In this document: in pieces, positions 33,339-40,950 of the stretch
Position numbering within the stretch: the stretch's first letter is position 1
Layout: every line of letters begins with the position of its first letter
Origin: Pseudomonas viridiflava
Lineage (GTDB): Bacteria > Pseudomonadota > Gammaproteobacteria > Pseudomonadales > Pseudomonadaceae
DNA length: 64,000 nt
Reading direction: 5' to 3'
Assembly: GCF_900582195.1 (NCBI RefSeq)
Contig: NZ_UTHA01000210.1
Location: forward strand, 1 to 64,000
The notes under the pieces: generated by a model
What the model was told of the DNA's origin: nothing
Databases searched by the model: none
The model's input: only the letters and a program-made list of their open reading frames with translations
Made by a program: the position numbers and the translations under genes

Positions 33339-34913
33339 ATGACAGGCGAAATGAACATCCTCCCGCTGCCGCCCACCACCCCGGCGACCGTTCGCCCGCA
33401 GGTCGGCGAGCTGCTCAAGCTGCTGACCCCGGTCGAAGGCCTGATTGGCGCCGGGCAAAGCGCCAAGGCCGAGGTGTTGTCGCTCAAGCAGGCGGATCAG
33501 ACTTTTCAGTTATTGCTCAAGGTGACCGTCGACGGCGGACGCCAGACCACCGTGCAAGCCACCAGCAACCTGCCGTTGCCGCAAGGCACCAACCTGGCGA
33601 TCACCCAGCCCTCGGCGGGCAACCTGGCGATTACCGTGCAGCAGGCGATTGCCAGCAGCGTCGCCGCCCTCACCCGCATCGATACTGCGCAATTGCCGGT
33701 CGGCACGCTGCTGCAAGGCAAGGTCCTGACCTCGCAGGCGCTGCCGCAGACGCCGGGGCAAGCCGCGGTATTCCGTTCCCTGGTCACTCTGCTCAATACT
33801 GCGCAGAGCGGCAGCACACTGACCATCGACAGCCCGCAGCCGCTGCGCATCGGCACTTTGCTGTCGGCGTTGGTGGAAGATGCACAAACCCTCAAGTTTC
33901 TGCCCATGAGCAGTCGTCAGGAACAACTGGCCGTCAGTCAGCAACTGATCGGCCAGCAAAGTCGTCAGGCCTCCCTGACAGGGTTGCTGAATGCTTTGCA
34001 GAATCTGCCGAGCGATACCGATCAGACATCGCAGGATTTACGCGCGGTGGTCGACAAACTGCTCGCCAGCCTCCCGGACGTGCAACAACTGAGCACCGCC
34101 AAAGGCGTCGCACTGGCGCTGGCCAACAGCGGCGCGTTCCTCGAAGCCAAACTGCTGACCGGCCAGAACCCGACACTGGCCCCGGACATGAAGGCCGATC
34201 TGCTCAAGCTGATCGCACAACTGACCCCAGGCCTGCCGAGCAGCACCAGTTTCAATGCGATCATCGCTGCCAACACCTTGGCGCAAGCGCTGCCAAGCTT
34301 CGTGCGTAATGCGCTCGGCATGCTCGGCCAGGTCAGCGCCAAGCCTGTGCCGAGCAGCTTCCCGCTGCCCGACCGCCTGCTGCAAAGTCTGGACGGCGAA
34401 GGCGATCTGGAACAGTTGTTGCGCCTCGCCGCCGCTGCGGTATCGCGCCTGCAAAGTCATCAACTATCAAGTCTGGAGCAGACCGGCGTTACCGACGATG
34501 GGCGTCTGCTCAGCACCTGGCAACTGGAAATCCCCATGCGCAACCTGCAAGACATTGTGCCGTTGCAGGTCAAGTTCCAGCGTGAAGAAGCGCCGGAGCG
34601 CGAACCGCAGCCGAACGAACGCCGCGATGAGCGCGAGCCCAAGCAACAACTGTGGCGCGTCGATCTGGCGTTCGACATGGAACCGCTCGGGCCGATGCAG
34701 ATTCAGGCGCAGTTGATCGCCGGCAGCCTGTCCAGCCAACTGTGGGCCGAACGGCCGTACACCGCGGACCTGATCGAAAACAACCTGTTCGCCCTGCGCC
34801 AGCGCCTGCTCGATCGCGGGCTCAACGTCGGCGACATCGACTGCCACCTCGGCACCCCGCCGCAAGGCAACCAAACCCGTCTCGAACACCGCTGGGTCGA
34901 CGAAACCGCATGA
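33339..34913 (+). CDS. FliK-like hook-length-control protein (second copy)
   Basis: A 524-residue protein whose last ~90 residues form a flagellar hook-length-control domain: LWRVDLAFDMEPLGPMQIQAQLIAGSLSSQLWAERPYTADLIENNLFALRQRLLDRGLNVGD. The long N-terminal part is Gln/Leu/Thr-rich with little charge, like the ruler region of FliK. True fliK is at 61917, so this is a paralogue. It overlaps by 4 bp a small protein resembling the FlhB cytoplasmic tail, FliK's natural partner. A role as an accessory specificity switch is inferred. Start MTGEMNILPLPP is preferred to one 15 codons upstream. Confidence 0.75.
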   Translation: MTGEMNILPLPPTTPATVRPQVGELLKLLTPVEGLIGAGQSAKAEVLSLKQADQTFQLLLKVTVDGGRQTTVQATSNLPLPQGTNLAITQPSAGNLAITVQQAIASSVAALTRIDTAQLPVGTLLQGKVLTSQALPQTPGQAAVFRSLVTLLNTAQSGSTLTIDSPQPLRIGTLLSALVEDAQTLKFLPMSSRQEQLAVSQQLIGQQSRQASLTGLLNALQNLPSDTDQTSQDLRAVVDKLLASLPDVQQLSTAKGVALALANSGAFLEAKLLTGQNPTLAPDMKADLLKLIAQLTPGLPSSTSFNAIIAANTLAQALPSFVRNALGMLGQVSAKPVPSSFPLPDRLLQSLDGEGDLEQLLRLAAAAVSRLQSHQLSSLEQTGVTDDGRLLSTWQLEIPMRNLQDIVPLQVKFQREEAPEREPQPNERRDEREPKQQLWRVDLAFDMEPLGPMQIQAQLIAGSLSSQLWAERPYTADLIENNLFALRQRLLDRGLNVGDIDCHLGTPPQGNQTRLEHRWVDETA

Positions 34914-35239
34914 ACGATTCCACTGCCCCACGCCAGGCCATCGCCCTCAAATACGATGGCAACCACGCCCCGACCCTCACCGCCAAGGGTGATGACGAAC
35001 TGGCCGAAGAAATCCTGCGCATTGCTCGTGATTGCGAAGTCCCAATCTACGAGAACGCCGAGCTGGTACGGTTGTTGGCGCGCATGGAATTGGGCGACAG
35101 CATTCCTGAAGAGCTGTACCGCACCATCGCCGAAATCATCGCGTTTGCGTGGAATCTGAAGGGCAAATTCCCCGAGGGGCAGGATCCGGATGCGCCGATG
35201 GTCGAGAAGGACGTCACCGATCGCGGGGATGATTACTGA
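34910..35239 (+). CDS. FlhB C-terminal-domain-like protein (FhlB)
   Basis: A 109-residue soluble protein similar to the cytoplasmic tail of FlhB/YscU: AIALKYDGNHAPTLTAKGDDELAEEILRIARDCEVPIYENAELVRLLARMELGDSIPEELYRTIAEIIAFAW. The autocleavage NPTH motif is missing, so it corresponds to the part after the cleavage site (FlhBcc). Such proteins (FhlB; B. subtilis YlqH) can partly replace FlhBcc in export switching. It is translationally coupled (ATGA) to the FliK-like gene. Confidence 0.88.
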   Translation: MNDSTAPRQAIALKYDGNHAPTLTAKGDDELAEEILRIARDCEVPIYENAELVRLLARMELGDSIPEELYRTIAEIIAFAWNLKGKFPEGQDPDAPMVEKDVTDRGDDY

Positions 35240-35252
35240 GACTTCGAAGACG

Positions 35253-35328
35253 CCTTCGCGAGCAAGCTCGCTCCCACATTGGTTCGGCGTACACCGATCT
35301 AATGTGGGAGCGAGCTTGCTCGCGAATA
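35253..35328. repeat. REP pair
   Basis: Two inverted REP copies between the converging FhlB-like and DUF2802 genes. Confidence 0.9.
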
Positions 35329-35351
35329 GGCCATCAGCTTGAGCGCAAAAA

Positions 35352-35744
35352 TCAGTTCTTGTGAAGTTTGCGCATCAACTCCGCCTCAGCCTGGGTCAAC
35401 CCACAGGACTGAGTCAGCTCATCGACGCTTGCGCCCATGCCCACCAGTTTCGCCGCCTGGGCGAATGACAGGCTCGACGGGTCGCGTTGTTCAAGCGCGA
35501 CAATCTTGTCCGGCAACGGACTCACCACCGCGCGCAACTCATGCAGAGCTTCGCCCATGCGCACGTTGCCGTTCTGGTAATCGTCGACACGCTTGGCCAG
35601 GTCCTTGATGCGCTGATCACGCAGCGCATCGCCCTGTGTCTGTTGCGCAGCAATGACTTTTTGCGCCTTGATGTACGACACAAACATTGCCAGTGTGCCT
35701 GCCCAGAAGAGGAACAGGACAATGACCGCGACCTCGAGAATCAA
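35352..35744 (-). CDS. DUF2802 family protein
   Basis: A 130-residue protein with one N-terminal membrane helix (EVAVIVLFLFWAGTLAMFVSYI), a coiled-coil stretch (~35-80, KAQKVIAAQQTQGDALRDQRIKDLAKRV) and a C-terminal helix-turn-helix-like FAQAAKLVGMGASVDELTQSCGLTQAEAELMRKLH. It always follows cheW in pseudomonad motility clusters as far as I recall, but its function is unknown. One base separates it from cheW, so it is the last gene of the chemotaxis operon. Confidence 0.85.
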   Translation of the reverse strand: MILEVAVIVLFLFWAGTLAMFVSYIKAQKVIAAQQTQGDALRDQRIKDLAKRVDDYQNGNVRMGEALHELRAVVSPLPDKIVALEQRDPSSLSFAQAAKLVGMGASVDELTQSCGLTQAEAELMRKLHKN

Positions 35745-35745
35745 A

Positions 35746-36231
35746 TCAGATGCTCTCCAGTTCCGACCATTCTTCTTCGCTCATCATCTTGTCCAGCTCG
35801 ACCAGGATCAGCAACTCGTTGTTCTTGTTGCACACGCCCTGGATGAACTTGGCCGACTCTTCGTTGCCGACGTTCGGCGCCGTCTCGATTTCCGACTGAC
35901 GCAGGTAAACCACTTCGGCCACGCTGTCGACCATGATGCCAACGACTTGCTTGTCGGCTTCGATGATGACGATACGGGTGTTGTCGCTGATCTCACCGGT
36001 GCTCAGGCCAAAGCGCTGACGGGTGTCGATCACAGTGACCACATTACCGCGCAGGTTGATGATGCCCAGCACGTAGCTCGGCGCGCCCGGCACCGGAGCG
36101 ATCTCGGTGTAGCGCAGTACTTCCTGCACGCGCATCACGTTGATGCCGTAGGTTTCGTTATCCAGTTTGAAGGTCACCCATTGCAGGATCGGATCTTCAG
36201 AACCTTTTGCATTCGTCGCCTGACTACTCAT
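35746..36231 (-). CDS. cheW: Chemotaxis coupling protein CheW
   Basis: A 161-residue CheW that links chemoreceptors to CheA. Core: LQWVTFKLDNETYGINVMRVQEVLRYTEIAPVPGAPSYVLGIINLRGNVVTVIDTRQRFGL. Length is normal. It is 90 bp downstream of parP and one base from the DUF2802 gene. Confidence 0.96.
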   Translation of the reverse strand: MSSQATNAKGSEDPILQWVTFKLDNETYGINVMRVQEVLRYTEIAPVPGAPSYVLGIINLRGNVVTVIDTRQRFGLSTGEISDNTRIVIIEADKQVVGIMVDSVAEVVYLRQSEIETAPNVGNEESAKFIQGVCNKNNELLILVELDKMMSEEEWSELESI

Positions 36232-36321
36232 ACCCTGACCCCTCGAAAAAACCGCTCTGAGCGGTGTGTGTTCTGTGTGGCGGCATTCAACAATGCCGTC
36301 GCCTGATTGTTATGTCGGCAG

Positions 36322-37287
36322 CTATGTCGGTTTATGTAGCGGCTTGTGGCCGCCGAGGTGCTTTGCCCCACCGCTGGCGATCAGCTCGGCCAGTGCGGAA
36401 ACGTCAAGCAATGCACACATGTGCTCAATCACCGTGCCGGCGAGCCATGGCCGCTGACCCCGGTGACTTCTCCATTTGATTTCATTCGGGTCCAGACGCA
36501 ACGAGCGGCTGACCTGATGCACCGCCAGGCCCCACTCGTAACCTTGTACCGAAATCACGTATTGCAGGCCCTGACGGAAGTCATCGCGATAGCGATCCGG
36601 CATGACCCAGCGCGCGGTGTCCAGCACTTTCAGGTTGCCGGCCTGGCTCGGCAGAATCCCGAGGAACCATTCCGGCTGACCGAACAACGGCGTCAGCTCG
36701 TGGCCGGCCAGCGAATAGATCGAGCCGAGGCACACCAGCGGCACGGCCAGCGTCAGGCCAGCGACGTCGAACAGCAGGCATTCGAACGCCTCCGAGGCCC
36801 AGGCCGGACGGCCATCGGTTTCCACCGGTGGCGGCGTGTTGTTCGGTGGCAGATGCACTTCCACCAGCGGCAGGACCAGCGTCTGCTCGACGGGTGCGGG
36901 TACAACCGGAGCAGGTGCCGGAGCCGCTTCGACCACGGCCGGTTCTGGCGCGGTTTTCAGCAATTGGGTTTGCAGCAGCGGTGCCAGTGTCGAGACTGGC
37001 GCGCGAACCGGCTCGGCCTCTTCGATCAGTGCCACCGGCGCTTTCGCCACAGGTGCAACGGCAGGCGCAGAAACCGGCGCAGCAGGCCTGGCCGCTTTCT
37101 GTGCGTCACGAGCCTGCTCTTCCAGTACTGCAGCCTGGAACTCGTCCAGCGCCTCGGTGCTTTCGACAACTTCAGGCTGCGCCTCAATGACCGGCGGCAG
37201 CTCCTCAGGAATTTCCAGCAGCAAATTATCCAGATAAGACTGCAGCGCCAATTGCGGACGCGAGGTGAGCTTGACCGGGCGATTCAT
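36322..37287 (-). CDS. parP: ParP-like CheW-domain protein
   Basis: A 321-residue protein: short N-terminal segment (LTSRPQLALQSYLDNLLLEIPEELPP), an Ala/Pro/Val-rich linker (~35-160) and a C-terminal CheW-like domain (~165-310: FECLLFDVAGLTLAVPLVCLGSIYSL, GILPSQAGNLKVLDTARWVMP). ParP holds CheA at the cell pole by binding its LID segments and receptors. The gene abuts parC; ATG at 37287 lies just past the parC stop, while a TTG two codons upstream overlaps it. Pairing with ParC, and repeated LID-like motifs in the CheA here, support the call. Confidence 0.82.
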   Translation of the reverse strand: MNRPVKLTSRPQLALQSYLDNLLLEIPEELPPVIEAQPEVVESTEALDEFQAAVLEEQARDAQKAARPAAPVSAPAVAPVAKAPVALIEEAEPVRAPVSTLAPLLQTQLLKTAPEPAVVEAAPAPAPVVPAPVEQTLVLPLVEVHLPPNNTPPPVETDGRPAWASEAFECLLFDVAGLTLAVPLVCLGSIYSLAGHELTPLFGQPEWFLGILPSQAGNLKVLDTARWVMPDRYRDDFRQGLQYVISVQGYEWGLAVHQVSRSLRLDPNEIKWRSHRGQRPWLAGTVIEHMCALLDVSALAELIASGGAKHLGGHKPLHKPT

Positions 37288-37289
37288 GC

Positions 37290-38078
37290 TCAAGCCACCT
37301 GCGGAACAAGCTGTTGCGCTAACAGATGCTTGAGCAGCGCGCGATACGCCAGCACGCCACGGCTCTTGCCGTCGAATTGCGAAGGAGTGACACCGGCTCG
37401 GCTGGCGTCGCGCAGACGGGTATCGACCGGGATGTAACCCTGCCAGATCTCGTCGGGAAACTTGTCACGCAGCACGCGCAAGGTGTGCATCGAGGCTTGC
37501 GTGCGGCGGTCAAACAGGGTCGGCACGATGCTGAACGGCAGCGCCTGTTTGCGTGAGCGGTTGATCATCGCCAAGGTGTTGACCATGCGCTCCAGACCTT
37601 TGACGGCCAAGTGTTCGGTCTGCACCGGGATCACCAGTTGCTGGCTCGCCGCGAGGGCGTTGACCATCAGCACGCCAAGCAACGGCGGGCTGTCGATCAC
37701 GGCGTAATCGAAGTCCTGCCACAACTGCGCCAGACTCTTGGCGATCACCAGCCCCAAGCCACTCTGCCCAGGCGACTGCCGCTCAAGCGTCGCCAGTGCG
37801 GTGCTCGACGGCAGCAGGGAAATACGCTCGTCACTGGTCGACAACAGCAACTGCCCCGGTAGGCCTTGCGGCACGCTGCCCTTGTGCAGAAACAGGTCGT
37901 AGTTGCTGTGTTCCAGGCTGTCGGGGTCGTAGCCGAAATAGCTGGTCATCGAGCCGTGCGGGTCGAGATCGACCACAACCACGCGCTTGCCCGCCTCGGC
38001 CAGCAACCCGGCTAAAGCGATGGAAGATGTGGTTTTACCGACACCACCCTTTTGATTGGCGACTGCCCAGACTCTCAT
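37290..38078 (-). CDS. parC: ParC, ParA-like ATPase for polar chemosensory arrays
   Basis: A 262-residue P-loop ATPase of the ParA/MinD group: MRVWAVANQKGGVGKTTSSIALAG (deviant Walker A with both Lys), VVVDLDPHGSMTSYFGYD, and YAVIDSPPLLGVLMVNAL. Located between motD and parP, as for the ATPase that positions chemotaxis arrays at cell poles in Vibrio and Pseudomonas. Not a chromosome-partition ParA, since no parB or parS is near. Confidence 0.88.
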   Translation of the reverse strand: MRVWAVANQKGGVGKTTSSIALAGLLAEAGKRVVVVDLDPHGSMTSYFGYDPDSLEHSNYDLFLHKGSVPQGLPGQLLLSTSDERISLLPSSTALATLERQSPGQSGLGLVIAKSLAQLWQDFDYAVIDSPPLLGVLMVNALAASQQLVIPVQTEHLAVKGLERMVNTLAMINRSRKQALPFSIVPTLFDRRTQASMHTLRVLRDKFPDEIWQGYIPVDTRLRDASRAGVTPSQFDGKSRGVLAYRALLKHLLAQQLVPQVA

Positions 38079-38121
38079 TCAGTTCGTTCCTCCCGGCCGA
38101 TATGCTCGACCGAGACATAGC

Positions 38122-39012
38122 TCAGCGTGTTAATGCGGGTGACGGAGAATTGACGGCACTCTCGCGTCCCGGCGTCTTGACCGGGGTCGGTGCAGTTTGT
38201 GTGCCAGCACGCTTCAACGCGGCGTCCGGTTGCGCATTGGCGGTTCCGGTGCCGGTGAGGCTGCGGCGCACATCGAGATTGCGCGACACCACCAGCACCA
38301 CCCGACGGTTTTTCGCACGGCCTTCTGCAGTGGCGTTATTGGCGACCGGCTGGAACTCGCCGTAACCCACCGACGCCAGGCGGCCAGGGTTCACACCCTG
38401 CATCGCCAGCATGCGCACGATGCTCGCCGAACGCGCCGAGGACAGCTCCCAGTTGGTCGGGTACTGCGCGGTGCGGATGGGCTGATCATCGGTGAAGCCT
38501 TCGACGTGGATCGGGTTATCGAACGGTTTGAGGATCGCCGCCACCTTGTCGATGATGTTGAAGGCGATGTCACTTGGCATGGCGTCGCCGCTGCCGAACA
38601 ACAGGCTGGAGTTGAGTTCGATCTCGACCCACAGCTCATTGCCGCGCACGGTCATCTGATTGGAGCTGATCAAGTCACCGAAGGCGGCGCTGATGTCATC
38701 GGCGATGCTTTTCAGCGGGTCACTGGCGCCGGCGATACCGGCGTCGACCTGTTCGGCGTCTTTGACCAGTGGCTTGGCCGGAGTCACGGTTTTCGGCCGT
38801 TCTTCGCCAATCGGAATCGGTTTGAGCGAGCGGTCGGAGTCGGTAAAGACCCCGATCAGCGCTTCGGAAATGACTTTGTACTTGCCTTCGTTGATCGACG
38901 AAATCGAGTACATCACCACGAAGAACGCGAACAGCAAGGTGATGAAGTCAGCGTAGGAAACCAGCCAGCGTTCGTGGTTTACATGCTCTTCCTGGTGGCG
39001 ACGACGAGCCAT
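38122..39012 (-). CDS. motD: Flagellar stator protein MotD (MotB family)
   Basis: A 296-residue peptidoglycan-anchored stator subunit. One N-terminal helix with the proton-carrying Asp22 (VSYADFITLLFAFFVVMYS). A C-terminal OmpA-like domain contains VEGFTDDQPIRTAQYPTNWELSSARSASIVRMLAMQGVNPGRLASVGYGEFQPVANN. It forms the second stator set with MotC, important for swarming in pseudomonads. 12 bp downstream of motC. Confidence 0.95.
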   Translation of the reverse strand: MARRRHQEEHVNHERWLVSYADFITLLFAFFVVMYSISSINEGKYKVISEALIGVFTDSDRSLKPIPIGEERPKTVTPAKPLVKDAEQVDAGIAGASDPLKSIADDISAAFGDLISSNQMTVRGNELWVEIELNSSLLFGSGDAMPSDIAFNIIDKVAAILKPFDNPIHVEGFTDDQPIRTAQYPTNWELSSARSASIVRMLAMQGVNPGRLASVGYGEFQPVANNATAEGRAKNRRVVLVVSRNLDVRRSLTGTGTANAQPDAALKRAGTQTAPTPVKTPGRESAVNSPSPALTR

Positions 39013-39024
39013 GAGGTTATTCCC

Positions 39025-39765
39025 TTAATCCATGAAGCCTTGCAGCTTCAACTCAATGGAGCGAGGGTTTTCACCTTCGGCGATCGACAGGATCCCTTCC
39101 AACAACATTTCGCGATAACGCGACTGCCGCAACGCGATTGACTTGAGCTTGGCCGCCACTGGCAACAACACCAGGTTGGCACTGGCGACACCGTAAATGG
39201 TGGCGACGAATGCCACCGCGATACCGCTGCCCAGTTGCGTCGGATCGGCGAGGTTACCCATCACGTGAATCAGGCCCATCACCGCACCGATGATGCCGAT
39301 GGTTGGCGCGTAGCCGCCCATGCTTTCAAAGACTTTCGCTGCTTCGATGTCGCGGGCTTCCTGGGTGTAGAAATCCACCTCGAGGATGCTGCGGATCGCT
39401 TCCGGCTCGGCGCCGTCGACCAGCAATTGCAAGCCTTTGCGCGAGTAGTTGTCCGGTTCGGCATCCGCCACGCCTTCGAGGCCCAGCAGGCCTTCCTTGC
39501 GCGCGGTGAGGCTCCAGTTGACGACGCGATCGATGCCACCGGCCAGATCGACCCGTGGCGGAAACAGAATCCAGGCGAGGATCTGCATGGCGCGTTTGAA
39601 CGCGCTCATCGGCGATTGCAGCAGTGCGGCACCGATGGTGCCGCCCAGTACGATCAATGCCGCCGGGCCGTTGGCCAGCGCACCGAGGTGCCCCCCTTCC
39701 AGGTAGTTACCACCGATGATGGCGACGAACGCCATGATGATCCCGATAAGGCTTAGAACATCCAT
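39025..39765 (-). CDS. motC: Flagellar stator protein MotC (MotA family)
   Basis: A 246-residue four-helix stator subunit: MDVLSLIGIIMAFVAIIGGNYLEGG at the N-terminus; VFESMGGYAPTIGIIGAVMGLIHVMGNLADPTQLGSGIAVAFVATIYGV forms the last two helices. It pairs with MotD to convert ion flux to torque. Start ATG overlaps the cheB stop (TGATG). Confidence 0.95.
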   Translation of the reverse strand: MDVLSLIGIIMAFVAIIGGNYLEGGHLGALANGPAALIVLGGTIGAALLQSPMSAFKRAMQILAWILFPPRVDLAGGIDRVVNWSLTARKEGLLGLEGVADAEPDNYSRKGLQLLVDGAEPEAIRSILEVDFYTQEARDIEAAKVFESMGGYAPTIGIIGAVMGLIHVMGNLADPTQLGSGIAVAFVATIYGVASANLVLLPVAAKLKSIALRQSRYREMLLEGILSIAEGENPRSIELKLQGFMD

Positions 39766-40901
39766 CAGAGACACGCCTCGACAATGTGCTTGCCGATGTC
39801 GTCGAGGCTGTACACCGCGTCGGCGAGGTCGGCTTTGACGATGGCCATCGGCATGCCGTAGATCACGCAGCTTGCCTCATCTTGTGCCCACACCGCGCTG
39901 CCGCCCTGCTTGAGCAGACGCGCGCCTTCACGGCCATCGGCGCCCATGCCGGTCAATACAACCGCCAGAACTTTGTCGCCGTAGGACTTGGCTGCGGAAC
40001 CGAAGGTAATGTCCACGCACGGCTTGTAATTCAGACGCTCGTCGCCCGGCAGAATCTTCACCGCGCCACGGCCATCGATCATCATTTGCTTGCCACCCGG
40101 TGCGAGCAACGCCAGGCCCGGACGCAGGATGTCACCATCCTCGGCTTCCTTGACGCTGATGCGGCAGAGCTTGTCGAGACGCTCGGCAAAGGCCTTGGTG
40201 AACGCTGCCGGCATGTGCTGGATGAGCACGATCGGCGCCGGGAAGTTTGCTGGCAACTGAGTCAGCACCCGCTGCAGGGCAACCGGGCCGCCAGTCGAAG
40301 TACCGATGGCAACCAGTTTGTAGGCTTTGCGTTTCGGCGCTGGCGACGACGCGCTGGCGGCCGGGGCGCGAGTCGGTGCCGGCGCTGGAGCCGGACGTAC
40401 CGGCGCGCTGGTGCTGTGGCTGCTGAAGCTCGAGGCCGCCGGAGCTGGCGTCGGTGCTGGTGCAGCCACTGGCGCAGGCGCACTGTAGGCACTGAAACGA
40501 CGATTACTGCGCGAGATGCTATGCACCTTCTCGCACAGCAGTTGCTTGACCTTCTCCGGATTGCGCGAGATGTCTTCGAAATTTTTCGGCAGGAAATCCA
40601 CTGCGCCGGCGTCCAGCGCATCGAGGGTGACCCGAGCGCCTTCATGGGTCAGCGAGGAGAACATCAACACCGGGGTCGGGCAGCGCTGCATGATGTGCCG
40701 CACCGCCGTGATGCCGTCCATCATCGGCATCTCGTAGTCCATGGTGATCACGTCCGGCTTGAGCGCCAGCGCCTGATCAATCGCCTCTTTACCGTTGGTT
40801 GCGGTGCCGACCACCTGAATGCTCGGATCCGCTGAAAGAATTTCCGAGACGCGGCGGCGGAAAAAACCCGAATCGTCCACCACCAGGACTTTGACTGCCA
40901 T
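39765..40901 (-). CDS. cheB: Chemotaxis methylesterase CheB
   Basis: A 378-residue receptor methylesterase/deamidase. N-terminal receiver MAVKVLVVDDSGFFRRRV with phospho-acceptor Asp55 (VITMDYEMPMMDG). An Ala/Pro-rich linker (~145-195) leads to the esterase domain with nucleophile Ser in LVAIGTSTGGPVALQRVL, His in VLIQHMPAAFTKAFAERL and Asp in LTGMGADGREGA. Start MAVKVLVVDD; the open frame runs 31 codons further upstream without homology. Coupled to motC. Confidence 0.96.
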   Translation of the reverse strand: MAVKVLVVDDSGFFRRRVSEILSADPSIQVVGTATNGKEAIDQALALKPDVITMDYEMPMMDGITAVRHIMQRCPTPVLMFSSLTHEGARVTLDALDAGAVDFLPKNFEDISRNPEKVKQLLCEKVHSISRSNRRFSAYSAPAPVAAPAPTPAPAASSFSSHSTSAPVRPAPAPAPTRAPAASASSPAPKRKAYKLVAIGTSTGGPVALQRVLTQLPANFPAPIVLIQHMPAAFTKAFAERLDKLCRISVKEAEDGDILRPGLALLAPGGKQMMIDGRGAVKILPGDERLNYKPCVDITFGSAAKSYGDKVLAVVLTGMGADGREGARLLKQGGSAVWAQDEASCVIYGMPMAIVKADLADAVYSLDDIGKHIVEACL

Positions 40902-40950
40902 AAACACTCCATTAGGTGCAGCGGGACGTTGTCGCCCCGCCGCCCCGGAT

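Noticed and set aside
37290..38078. Chromosome-partition ParA
   Set aside because: No parB or parS nearby; position between motD and a CheW-domain gene fits ParC of chemosensory arrays.
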